64,000 bases of DNA, from positions 20,254 through 84,253 of the forward strand of contig JACGCK010000194.1 in the NCBI GenBank assembly GCA_014925825.1, given 5' to 3'. A program made the position numbers and the translations under genes. This DNA is from Pholiota molesta (lineage: Eukaryota; Basidiomycota; Agaricomycetes; Agaricales; Strophariaceae). Every line of letters begins with the position of its first letter. Positions within the stretch are counted from its first letter, which is position 1. The notes under the pieces were generated by a model. The model saw only the letters and a list, made by a program, of their open reading frames with translations, did not search any database and was not told the DNA's origin. Positions 1-9,177 of this stretch are shown here, in pieces.

Positions 1-1301
1 GGTAGGCGACGACTTGAGCGATGTCGCTGCGGGTCATGGAGGCGAGATACTGGAGCGAACCGATGCAGCTGAGGTAGGGAACAGTGCGCATGAATTCAAT
101 GTCATCTGGAGTGGATGCGCCCATTTCCTTCGTTAGAACACAGCCAGGAATCATGGGAGTTGAAACAGGACTGCAGTTGGTCATGTTGTAGCGCTCTAGG
201 ATGTCCAGGATGAATTGGCGTTGGTGGAGTGCGATGGTGCGCGATTTGCGGTCTCTGGTGATGGCTACACCAAGCAGGAACTCCGTTGGTCCGAGATTGC
301 GGCATTTGAAGTGTCCAGCTAGCTGCTGAACCGCCCTGTCAATCGCAGCAGCGTCCTTGCATGCGCAGGTGATATCATCAATGTAGATGGGGACGAAAAT
401 GCGAACATGGCCATCAGAATAGATGTAGACAGACCGGTCTGCTTCAACTCGCTTGAAGCCCATTTGAGTGAGGGCAGTGTGCAGCTTGATGTTCCACTGT
501 CTAGCTGACTGCTTGAGACCATAGAGCGATTTCCGGAGCCTGCAGACCTTGTTGGGAGCGCCTTCATGGAATCCTTCAGGCTGTCTCATGTAGATGTATT
601 CCTCAAGGTCTCCATTGGTAAAAGCGGCTGAAACGTCGACAGAGCACAATTCCAGGTCCTCCGCAGCAGCTATGGCAAACGTCATCCGTATCGTCGCAGG
701 ACGAGGCGTCGGCGCGTGCACTTCCTGATAGTCGCGTCCGGGACGTTGCGAGCAGCCTTGGGCGACGATGCGAGCCTTGTAGCGTTCGATAGAGCCGTCA
801 GAATGCGTCTTTATGCGAAAGACCCAGCTAGAGCCAATGGCCTTTTCACCTGGTGGGAGATCCACAATCTCCCAAGTGCCATTTTGGATGAGGGTGTTGT
901 ACTCTGCAAGTGTGGCTTCCTTCCAACGTTCCGAATCATCGCTCTTCAGCGCATTTTGAATGAGGGTGTTGTACTCTGCGAGTGTGGCTTCTTTCCAACG
1001 TTCGGAATCATCGCTCTTCAGCGCCTGCTTGTAGTTGTGTGGATCCGACGTCGAGGCTGCTCCAGCAAATTGAATTTCGTCCATGTCGTTGTCTAGAGCA
1101 GGGCCAGCGTCGTTCTCGTTCGCAGGAGCAGCAGGAGCCGGAGTGACCTTCCACCATTCTCTAGGAGGCTTTGGGATGCAAGTAGAGCGTCGAGCTGGCT
1201 CAGCTGTACCTCTAGGTGGATGCGGAGCGCGAGGAGCGTGAGCTGGCGCTGGAACGGGTGCAGGAGGTGGCGAAACGCGTTCAGGAGCATGTGGTGGAAT
1301 G
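1..1301 (-). pseudogene. copia RT/RNase H region, outer copy, cut by window edge
   Basis: Closely matches the reverse transcriptase region of the inner copy at 5064-6360. The YIDD catalytic box reads on the minus strand near 375-400 as YIDDITCAC, with Cys where the inner copy has Phe. The proline-rich linker before RT lies at about 1100-1380. The frame appears open to the left edge on partial reading, but it is out of frame with the integrase upstream and carries a 24-codon duplication. RNase H and the stop codon are outside the window. Confidence 0.85.
881..1024. repeat. 72-bp in-frame tandem duplication in the outer copia pol
   Basis: Units 881-952 and 953-1024 are adjacent direct copies with a few substitutions. 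The inner element has this segment once, near 5945-6015. The unit encodes 24 residues containing KSDDSERWKEA at the N-terminal side of RT. As 72 is divisible by three, the frame is kept. Confidence 0.9.
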
Positions 1302-2324
1302 TCAGGAGCAAGCTGTTCGAGTTTGGGTGGAGCTGGCTTGTCTGGTGGCGGAATATCCGCTGGAACGTCGTTGGTGCAGGAGAGGCTGTGGTAATGCATC
1401 TGGTTCGATTGGCGCGATTTCGGGCTCAGGAACGAATTTGTCATCCCCCCCGGAATCCGGTACGTCTGGGAAGGTCGCAGGAGTGCCAACAGGCGTCAGG
1501 TCGACTGGAGACGTGCGCTTGAGGCCTGGAAAGCTCCTTTCGTCGAAGATAGCACGTTCTGAGATGATGAGCTTCCTAGTGACCGGATTGTAGAACTGCC
1601 AGCCCTTGTAGCCAGATGGATAGCCAACAAAGATGCACTTCTCCATGTGCGATTGGAGCGATTTGCGCTGATCTCGCTGAATATAGACGTAGGCAGTGCA
1701 CCCAAAGACTCGGGAATGGCTGATATCCGGTTTCTTGCTGAACCAAGCAGTGTAGGGCGTTGTACCAGGCAGAGGCGACGTAGGGAGGCGATTCCAGACA
1801 TGGACATAGGCAGCGACCGCATAGGCCCAGAACGAAGCAGGGAGGTTGGATTCATTGAGCATGGCTGTAGCATGGTCAGAAATGGTGCGATTAGCACGCT
1901 CTGCAACTCCGTTCTGCTGGGGGCGATTCCTGGTGCTGTGGCGTCGTGTAATACCGCACTGATCAGTGAATTTGAGGAAAGCGTTGGACATATATTCTCC
2001 TCCCTTGTCATCCTGCAGAGCCTTGATTTTCGCATTGACCTGGTTCTCTGCATAGGCCTTGAATGTCTTAAACGCATCAAATGCGTCGCTTTTGCGTTTT
2101 AGGAAGTGTACAGCATGCAGCTTGGTGCGGTCATCCAGGAAAGTGATCCAATAGCGATATCCTTCCGGACTGGGGACAGGAAGAGGTCCATGAAGGTCAG
2201 AGTGGATGAGTTCAAGCGGTGCAAGGGATTGTCTAGTTGAGCTGGGAAATGGTGCAGAGGTCATTTTGCCTTTCCAAGCATGCCTCGCAAATCGGGTCAG
2301 GCTATTCTTTGGAGGAGACAACAA
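1302..2324 (-). pseudogene. copia integrase, outer copy
   Basis: Integrase catalytic core with the three acidic positions recognisable: SDLHGPLP, DDKGGEY and GVAERANR, followed by the family-typical FWAYA and FVGYPSGYKGWQFYNP segments. The zinc-binding HHCC region is upstream, continuing from the gag-protease frame (HRCAHH and CEAC). The reading frame ends in unrelated residues after about 1380 because two bases are missing relative to the inner copy, so the link to RT is lost. Confidence 0.85.
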
Positions 2325-3719
2325 GACCAGTGACGAGATCGCCCTGTATCAATTTCCTAATCGTAGCATGGCTGTGGTGCGCGCAACGATGATGCCAAAG
2401 TGTGATGTCCATTGGAAGAGTTGAGGCCGCGTTCGCATACTCTGAAACTGGCTCAGTTGAAGCGTCCAGGATACCGCAGTTCTGGGAGTTGACAGTAGCT
2501 GTAAAGAGTGTCGTTCTGTCGCGTTTAAAGAACATGGTGCAGTCATTGACTTCCAAGTGGATCCCTTTGCGTTTAGTGAGGTATAAACAAGCCAATAGAT
2601 TGTTGAGGAGTTGGGGAACATGCAGTACACGAGTGAGCTCTACAGGACGCGCTTCCTGACCCTTTATCACCGGATGAATCACTACACTCCCCATTCCAGC
2701 CGAGTAGATGATGGTATGGTCTGCTAGCTTGATTGGGACAATGTGGGGCGTGTAATTGCGCATCCAGGCGCGATGCGGCGTCATATGACTAGTGGTGCCT
2801 GTGTCTGCGAGCCAATGGAAGTCAGCATTGCTCTGGAGGGTGGTAGGATCGAAGGTGGACAGTGCACTTGCATTTCCAGCGAACTCCAGTGTTGTTTGCT
2901 GCTCTGCTTGTTTCGCTTTGTGCCCCTTGGGTTTGGAGCGGTTGAGACGGACCTCTTCACGTGCATCTTCCTTGAACTTGAGGTACTTCTTGCAATTCTG
3001 TTCGATGTGCCATTTAACGCCGCAGAACGTGCATTTGGGCGTGGAGGAGGCTGTAGAGGACGAGGACGATGCAGCAAGGGCAGATGAGACGTTGGGAGTG
3101 CGATGGCGACGTTGAGACTCCTCTGTAACGAAGGCCTGATGGATTGTAGACTTCTCAAGCTTGTCCAGCAGCAGCAGAGACGAAGCGAACGCGCTGAACT
3201 CGTCTGGAAGTGCCCTGATGAGTGTCATGCTGGCCAGCTCATCATCTAGGTTGGAGAGAGTGAAGTCCTTAGGCCGAAGGTCCTGAATGCGGTTGATAGC
3301 TGTGTCCACCCTGTTCATAAGAGACTGCAGAGTCTCATCTTCCTGCTTCCTGATTGAAAAGAGGTCGTCATAGGCATTGAAGCGTGCACCAGGACTTTTC
3401 TGGAGGTGTACAGCAGCCAGGGCAACCCACATCTTCACTGGATCGTCCAAAATCATTGCAAAGTGGATCTTCTGGTTCTCATCCACTGCCAGATAGATGT
3501 AGCCAGCTGCCTTGTCCGATTTGAGGTACCAGGCGTCGAGTGCAGTCTCTTCTCCGTCCTTGGGAGGCGACGAGAGTCACGAGACCGTGGGGCCTTGGAT
3601 TGACCGGAAACGATGCGCCAAACGCCCTGGGAGCGTAGCCAAGCCTGCATTTCACCACACCAAGTTGGGTAGTTGGAGGCATTGAGTTTGGCAAAGGTGG
3701 GGAGGGAGGAAGAAGCCAT
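2302..3719 (-). pseudogene. copia gag and aspartic protease, outer copy
   Basis: The gag start is the ATG at 3719 (MASSSLPTFAKLNASNYPTW), a typical copia gag N-terminus. The frame shifts near 3490-3550. The 394-residue continuation holds the gag core, a CCHC zinc knuckle (CTFCGVKWHIEQNC), the protease active site (WLADTGTTSHM) and the start of the integrase HHCC finger (LWHHRC). In an intact element these form one polyprotein packaging and processing the RNA. Here the N-terminus is out of frame. Confidence 0.85.
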
Positions 3720-3911
3720 GATAGAGCGAGATGGAAACAAGATGACGTGGCGGCGGCGAGAGAGGATGCGTGGGGGTGTGCGATGAACGTTCTGACGCGA
3801 TGACGTGGCAGTAGGACCACCGGTGCGTCGAGTACGAGCGAAACGAGCGAGAGTGTGGAAATGGAAAGTTGAGACTGTTGTTGGAAAACGAGTTTAAAGC
3901 GCTGTGTGCGC

Positions 3912-3924
3912 GGGGCCCATAACC
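3912..3924 (-). other. primer-binding site, outer copy (initiator tRNA-Met half)
   Basis: The 13 bases directly abutting the LTR read GGGGCCCATAACC on the plus strand. This matches the anticodon arm of eukaryotic initiator tRNA-Met (GGGCCCAUAACC), not a tRNA 3' end. That is the Drosophila copia arrangement, in which a 5' half of the tRNA primes minus-strand synthesis. Confidence 0.75.
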
Positions 3925-4157
3925 TGTGAAAGGTGGCGAGTTCGGGATGGTACGAGACACCTGCTGGGTGAGTTTCGCCATCTCAGTGTATCAGACAGTG
4001 CGGCTATGAGAGCCTGGAGTCCGAAGTGAGTAACTGAATGTATTGAGGAGGAATAGGACTAGCTACTTGCCTGGAGTCCAAAGTGAGTAACTAAGGACTC
4101 CAGAAGGCGTTCTACAGCTATATACATGTGTGTCATGTGATCACATGTGACTACATC
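3925..4157 (-). repeat. 5' LTR of the outer copia element, truncated by insertion
   Basis: Begins TGTGAAAGG and aligns along its length with the two LTRs of the inner element. It stops at ACATC (4153-4157) where the inner element starts. The sequence expected next, AGCTGAGACTGAA, resumes at 9165. Confidence 0.93.
4153..4157. repeat. left target-site duplication ACATC of the inner copia
   Basis: ACATC directly precedes the inner LTR and recurs at 9160-9164 directly after it. Five bases is the usual duplication length for copia integrases. Confidence 0.93.
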
Positions 4158-4419
4158 TGTGAGAGGTGGCGAGTTCGGGACGGTACGAGACACCTGCTGG
4201 GTGAGTTTCGCCGTCTCAGTGTATCAGACAGAGCGGCTATGAGAGCCTGGAGTCCGAAGTGAGTAACTGAGTATATTGAGGAGGAACTAAGCTAGCTACT
4301 TGCCTGGAGTCCGAAGTGAGTAACTAAGGACTCCAGACATCGTTCTACAGCTATATACATGTGTGTCATGTGATCACATGTGACCACATCAGCTGAGACT
4401 GAAACAGGCAACTCTAACA
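4158..4419 (-). repeat. 3' LTR of the inner copia
   Basis: 262 bp, TGTGAGAGG...CTCTAACA on the plus strand (TGTTAG...CTCACA in element sense), with the TG...CA ends of LTRs. The next base inward starts the polypurine tract. Confidence 0.94.
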
Positions 4420-4431
4420 TCCCCCCATGAT
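4420..4431 (-). other. polypurine tract of the inner copia
   Basis: In element sense the sequence ATCATGGGGGGA lies immediately upstream of the 3' LTR. This is the expected purine run that primes plus-strand DNA synthesis. Confidence 0.85.
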
Positions 4432-4476
4432 CTGAACAGTCTCAGAAAGAAAGAGAAAGAAAGAAAGAAAGATACT

Positions 4477-6636
4477 CTAAGGATAAATGCCCATCTGCTC
4501 TCTGCAGAATTGGACTTTGGTAGCTGGTAGAGCCTTGGTGAGAATGTCTGCAACTTGCTCAGCAGTAGGGATATAGGAAGGATGGATGATCTTGTCATTA
4601 ACAGCATCTCGAAGCCAGTAGAAGCGCAGATCGAGGTGCTTCATGCGTCCATGGTGCTCAGGATTCTTGGAGACACTGATAGCAGATTGGTTGTCAATGT
4701 GGAGAGTGGAAGGGACGTCAATGGTGTAGCCAAATTCGCGCAGAATGTTGCGCATCCAAGCGATTTCCTTGCCTGCTTCAACAGCTGCAATGAACTCTGC
4801 TTCAGTAGTGGAGAGAGCGACGATTCCCTGCAGTTTGCTGCTCCAGCCAATTGCACCACCAGCCATGAGAGTCACATAACCACCTGTAGAGCGTCCGGTG
4901 TCTTTGCAATCGCCATGAGACGCGTCGCAGTAGGTGGTGAACATGTCCGGACCCAGCTTGCCTGAGTAGTGCAGCTTGTGCTCTAGCGTTCCCTTGAGAT
5001 AGCGCAATAGATGTTTGACTGCTGCCCAGTGTTTCGGACCTGGGTTGCTGTTGAAACGCGCTAGGTAGGCGACGACTTGAGCGATGTCACTGCGAGTCAT
5101 AGAGGCGAGATACTGGAGCGAACCGATGCAGCTGAGGTAGGGAACAGTGCGCATGAATTCGATGTCTTCTGGAGTGGATGCGCCCATTTCCTTCGTTAGA
5201 ACGCAGCCAGGAATCATGGGAGTCGAAACAGGACTGCAGTTGGTCATGTTGTAGCGCTCTAGGATGTCCAGGATGAATTGGCGTTGGTGGAGTGCGATGG
5301 TGCGCGATTTGCGGTCTCTGGTGATGCCTACACCAAGCAGGAACTCCGTTGGTCCGAGATTGCGGCATTTGAAGTGTCCAGCTAGCTGCTCAACCGCCCT
5401 GTCAATCGCAGCAGCGTCCTTGCAAGCGAAGGTGATATCATCAATGTAGATGGGGACGAAAATGCGAACATGGCCATCAGAATAGATGTAGACAGACCGG
5501 TCTGCTTCAACTCGCTTGAAGCCCATGTGAGTGAGGGCAGTGTGCAGTTTGATGTTCCACTGTCTAGCTGACTGCTTGAGACCATAGAGCGATTTCCGGA
5601 GTCTGCAGACCTTGTTGGGAGCGCCTTCATGGAATCCTTCAGGCTGTCTCATGTAGATGTATTCCTCGAGGTCTCCATTGGTAAAAGCGGCTGAAACGTC
5701 GACAGAGCACAATTCCAGGTCCTCCGCAGCAGCTATGGCAAACGTCATCCGTATCGTCGCAGGACGAGGCGTCGGCGCGTGCACTTCCTGATAGTCGCGT
5801 CCGGGACGTTGCGAGCAGCCTTGGGCGACGATGCGAGCCTTGTAGCGTTCGATAGAGCCGTCAGAATGCGTCTTTATGCGAAAGACCCAGCTAGAGCCAA
5901 TGGCCTTTTCACCTGGTGGGAGGTCCACAATCTCCCAAGTGCCATTTTGGATGAGGGTGTTGTACTCTGCAAGTGTGGCTTCTTTCCAACGTTCAGAATC
6001 ATCGCTCTTCAGCGCCTGCTTGTAGTTGTGTGGATCCGATGTCGAGGCAGCTCCAGCAAATTGGATTTCGTCCATGTCGTTGTCTAGAGCAGGGCCAGCG
6101 TCGTTCTCGTTCGCAGGAGCAGCAGGAGCCGGAGTGACCTTCCACCATTCTCTAGGAGGCTTTGGGATGCGAGTAGAGCGTCGAGCTGGCTCAGCTGTGC
6201 CTCTAGGTGGATGCGGAGCGCGAGGAGCGTGAGCTGGTGCTGGAACGGGTGCAGGAGGTGGCGAAATGCGTTCAGGAGCATGTGGTGGAATGTCAGGAGC
6301 AAGCTGTTCGAGTTTGGGTGGAGCTGGCTCGTCTGGTGGCGGAATATCCGCTGGAACGTCGTTGGGTGCTAGGAGAGGCTGTGGTAATGCATCTGGTTCG
6401 ATTGGCGCGATTTCGGGCTCAGGAACGAAGTTGTCATCCCCCCCGGAATCCGGTACGTCTGGGAAGGTCGCAGGAGTGCCAACAGGCGTCAGGTCGACTG
6501 GAGACGTGCGCTTGAGGCCTGGAAAGCTCCTTTCTCGAAGATAGCCGTTCTGAGATGATAGCTTCCTAGTGACCGGATTGTAGAACTGCCAGCCCTTGTA
6601 GCCAGATGGATAGCCAACAAAGATGCACTTCTCCAT
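4477..6636 (-). CDS. copia pol: integrase tail, reverse transcriptase and RNase H
   Basis: An uninterrupted 719-codon frame that begins within the integrase C-terminus (MEKCIFVGYPSGYKGW). Next come a Pro/Ala-rich linker (residues about 60-175) and the RT domain (about 210-450) with LYGLKQSARQW and the catalytic YIDD box in VPIYIDDITFAC. The RNase H domain follows (about 570-719) with YCDASHGD, STTEAEF and HIDNQSA. The first Met is not a real translation start: this is the C-terminal part of a polyprotein whose upstream frame is broken by single-base differences. The enzyme copies element RNA into DNA in virus-like particles. The stop at 4477-4479 lies 46 bp from the polypurine tract. Confidence 0.93.
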   Translation of the reverse strand: MEKCIFVGYPSGYKGWQFYNPVTRKLSSQNGYLRERSFPGLKRTSPVDLTPVGTPATFPDVPDSGGDDNFVPEPEIAPIEPDALPQPLLAPNDVPADIPPPDEPAPPKLEQLAPDIPPHAPERISPPPAPVPAPAHAPRAPHPPRGTAEPARRSTRIPKPPREWWKVTPAPAAPANENDAGPALDNDMDEIQFAGAASTSDPHNYKQALKSDDSERWKEATLAEYNTLIQNGTWEIVDLPPGEKAIGSSWVFRIKTHSDGSIERYKARIVAQGCSQRPGRDYQEVHAPTPRPATIRMTFAIAAAEDLELCSVDVSAAFTNGDLEEYIYMRQPEGFHEGAPNKVCRLRKSLYGLKQSARQWNIKLHTALTHMGFKRVEADRSVYIYSDGHVRIFVPIYIDDITFACKDAAAIDRAVEQLAGHFKCRNLGPTEFLLGVGITRDRKSRTIALHQRQFILDILERYNMTNCSPVSTPMIPGCVLTKEMGASTPEDIEFMRTVPYLSCIGSLQYLASMTRSDIAQVVAYLARFNSNPGPKHWAAVKHLLRYLKGTLEHKLHYSGKLGPDMFTTYCDASHGDCKDTGRSTGGYVTLMAGGAIGWSSKLQGIVALSTTEAEFIAAVEAGKEIAWMRNILREFGYTIDVPSTLHIDNQSAISVSKNPEHHGRMKHLDLRFYWLRDAVNDKIIHPSYIPTAEQVADILTKALPATKVQFCREQMGIYP

Positions 6637-7382
6637 GTGAGATTGGAGCGATTTGCGCTGATCTCGCTGAATATAGACGTAGGCAGTGCACCCAAAGACT
6701 CGGAAATGGCTAATGTCCGGTTTCTTGTTGAACCAAGCAGTGTAGGGCGTTGTACCAGGCAGAGGCGACGTAGGGAGGCGATTCCAGACATGGACATAGG
6801 CAGCGACGCATAGGCCCAGAACGAAGCAGGGAGGTTGGATTCGTTGAGCATGGCTGTAGCATGGTCAGAAATGGTGCGATTAGCACGCTCTGCGACTCCG
6901 TTCTGCTGGGGGCGATTCCTGGTGCTGTGGCGTCGTGTAATACCGCACTGATCAGTGAATTTGAGGAAAGCGTTGGACATGTACTCTCCACCCTTGTCAT
7001 CCTGCAGAGCCTTGATTTTCGCATTGACCTGGTTCTCTGCATAGGCCTTGAACGTCTTAAACGCGTCAAATGCGTCGCTTTCGTTTTAGAAGTGTACAGC
7101 ATGCAGCTTGGTGCGGTCATCCAGGAAAGTGATCCAATAGCGATATCCTTCCGGACTGGGGACAGGAAGAGGTCCATGAAGGTCAGAGTGGATGAGTTCA
7201 AGTGGTGCAAGGGATTGTCTAGTTGAGCTGGGAAATGGTGCAGAGGTCATTTTGCCTGCCAAGCATGCCTCGCAAATCGGGTCGGGTTCATCTTTCGACG
7301 AGACGACAAGACCAGTGACAGATCGCCCTGTATCAATTTCCTGATTGTAGCATGGCTGTGGTGCGCGCAACGACGATGCCAA
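6489..7382 (-). pseudogene. copia integrase, inner copy, frameshifted
   Basis: The same integrase core as the outer copy, but split into overlapping pieces. The frame is lost near 7080 (bases missing in the codons after HAVHF) and again near 6807, after ESNLPASFWAYA. The CEACLAGKM zinc-finger end is present at about 7250, and the DDKGGEY-equivalent and AERANR regions are recognisable. All breaks are one- or two-base differences from the outer copy. Confidence 0.85.
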
Positions 7383-8696
7383 AGTGTGATGTCCATTGGA
7401 AGAGTTGAGGCTGCGTTTGCATACTCTGAAACTGGCTCAGTTGAAGCGTCCAGGATACCGCAGTTCTGGGAGTTGACAGTAGCTGTAAAGAGCGTCGTTC
7501 TGTCCGTTTGAAGAACATGGTGCTGTCATCGACTTCCAAGCGGATCCCTTTGCGTTTAGTGAGGTATAAACAAGCCAATAGATTGTTGCGGAGTTGGGGA
7601 ACATGCAGTACACGAGTAAGCTCTACAGGACGCGCTTCCTGACCCTTTATGACCGGATGAATCACTACACTCCCCATGCCAGCTGAGTAGATGATGGTAT
7701 GGTCTGCTAGCTTGATTGGGACGATGTGGGGCGTGTAATTGCGCATCCAGGCGCGATGCGGCGTCATATGACTAGTGGCGCCTGTGTCTGCGAGCCAATG
7801 GAAGTCAGCGTCGCTCTGGAGAGTGGTAGGATCGAAAGTTGACAGTGCACTTGCATTTCCAGCGAACTCCGGCGTTGTTTGCTCCGCTTGCCTCGCTTTG
7901 TGCCCCTTGGGTTTGGAGCGGTTGAGACGGACCTCTTCGCGTGCATCTTCCTTGAACTTGAGGTACTTCTTGCAGTTCGCTTCGATGTGCCATTTGACGC
8001 CGCAGAACGTGCATTCGGGCGTGGAGGAGGCTGTAGAGGACGAGGACGATGCAGCAAGGGCAGAGGAGACGTTGGGAGTGACAGAGGCGCGATGGCGACG
8101 TTGGGACTCCTCTGTAACGAAGGCCTGATGGATTGTGGACTTCTCCAGCTTGTCCAGAGCAGGAGGACGATGCGAACGCGCTGAACTCGTCTGGAAGCGC
8201 CCTGATGAGTGTCATGCTGGCCAGCTCATCATCTAGGTTGGAGAGGGTGAAGTCCTTAGGCCGAAGGTCCTGAATGCGGTTGATAGCTGTGTCCACCCTG
8301 TTCATAAGAGACTGCAGAGTCTCGTCTTCCTGCTTCCTGATCGAAAAGAGGTCGTCATAGGCGTTGAAGCGTGCACCAGGACGTTTCTGGAGGTGTACAG
8401 CAGCCAGGGCAGCCCACATCTTCACTGGATCGTCCGAAATCGTCGCAAAGTGGATCTTCTGGTTCTCATCCACTGCCAGATAGATGTAGCCAGCTGCCTT
8501 GTCCGATTTGAGGTACCAGGGTCGAGTGCAGCTCTTCTCCGTCCTTGGGAGGCGATGAGACCGTGGGGGCCTTGGATTGACCGGAAACGATGCGCCAAAC
8601 GCCCTGGGAGCGTAGCCAAGCCTGCATTTCACCACACCAAGTTGGGTAGTTGGAGGCATTGAGTTTGGCAAAGGTGGGGAGAGAGGAAGAAGCCAT
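7333..8696 (-). pseudogene. copia gag and protease, inner copy, frameshifted
   Basis: Starts at the ATG at 8696 (MASSSLPTFAKLNASNYPTW). The frame changes near 8520 and again near 8155. The zinc knuckle and the DTG protease site (near 7775-7800) follow in other frames, then the segment running into the integrase finger. Gene order and sequence match the outer copy, where the central gag-protease frame is uninterrupted, so the shifts are local to this copy or to its sequencing. Confidence 0.85.
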
Positions 8697-8886
8697 GATA
8701 GAGCAAGAACGAAACGAGATGACGTGGCGGCGGTGAGAGAGGATGCGTGGGGGTGTGCGATGAACGTTCTGACGCGATGACGTGGCAGTAGGAGCAACGG
8801 TGCGTCGAGTAGGAGGAAACGAGCGAGAGTGTGGAAATGGAAAGTTGAGACTGTGTTGGAAAACGAGTTTAAAGCGCTGTGTGCGC

Positions 8887-8899
8887 GGGGCCCATAACC
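8887..8899 (-). other. primer-binding site, inner copy
   Basis: GGGGCCCATAACC on the plus strand directly abuts the 5' LTR start at 8900, identical to the outer copy. It matches the anticodon arm of initiator tRNA-Met. Confidence 0.78.
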
Positions 8900-9159
8900 T
8901 GTGAAGGTGGCGAGTTCGGGACGGTACGAGACACCTGCTGGGTGAGTTTCGCCGTCTCAGTGTATCAGACAGAGCGGCTATGAGAGCCTGGAGTCCGAAG
9001 TGAGTAACTGAGTATATTGAGGAGAACTAAGCTAGCTACTTGCCTGGAGTCCGAAGTGAGTAACTAAGGACTCCAGACATCGTTCTACAGCTATATACAT
9101 GTGTGTCATGTGATCACATGTGACCACATCAGCTGAGACTGAAACAGGCAACTCTAACA
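8900..9159 (-). repeat. 5' LTR of the inner copia
   Basis: 260 bp, identical by eye to 4158-4419 except for two single-base deletions, near 8904 and near 9023. It ends CTCTAACA and is followed by the duplicated ACATC. Confidence 0.94.
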
Positions 9160-9164
9160 ACATC
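9160..9164. repeat. right target-site duplication ACATC of the inner copia
   Basis: Exact partner of 4153-4157. Taking out the inner element and one ACATC rejoins the outer element's LTR. Confidence 0.93.
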
Positions 9165-9177
9165 AGCTGAGACTGAA
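9165..9177 (-). repeat. displaced tail of the outer copia LTR
   Basis: AGCTGAGACTGAA continues the outer LTR past the insertion point. The match is lost after 9177, so the last ~15 bp of that LTR, including its terminus, are deleted or diverged. Confidence 0.8.

Larger units (their letters stand above)
1..4157 (-). mobile_element. Ty1/copia LTR retrotransposon, outer copy (partial)
   Basis: Copia-order element read on the minus strand: gag, aspartic protease, integrase, reverse transcriptase/RNase H. Its 5' LTR is at 3925-4157. The left part lies outside the window: position 1 aligns with about 5064 of the inner copy, so roughly 0.9 kb, including the 3' LTR, is missing. Its LTR was split by the insertion of the inner copy, and a short remnant continues at 9165. 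Frames are broken between the gag start and the rest of gag (about 3490-3550) and in the linker before RT (about 1376, two bases shorter than the inner copy). It carries a private 72-bp duplication at 881-1024. Almost certainly not autonomous. Confidence 0.93.
4158..9159 (-). mobile_element. complete Ty1/copia retrotransposon, inner copy
   Basis: A 5002-bp element with LTRs at 4158-4419 and 8900-9159, PBS, gag, protease, integrase, RT/RNase H and polypurine tract in copia order. By eye the LTRs differ only by two single-base deletions in the right copy and by no substitution, so the insertion is young. RT/RNase H is an intact 719-codon frame. Gag and integrase are interrupted by several single-base deletions relative to the outer copy (for example near 6807, 7080, 7504, 8155 and 8520). 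Either these are real and the element needs trans help, or they are sequencing errors and the element is intact. Confidence 0.95.

Noticed and set aside
716..1311. Plus-strand frames across the copia pol linker
   Set aside because: Antisense shadows of pol. The apparent internal repeat in them simply mirrors the 72-bp duplication.
3921..4157. A tandem array of solo LTRs at 3925-4419
   Set aside because: The two adjacent LTRs belong to different elements. The exact ACATC duplication and the resumed LTR sequence at 9165 show a nested insertion instead.
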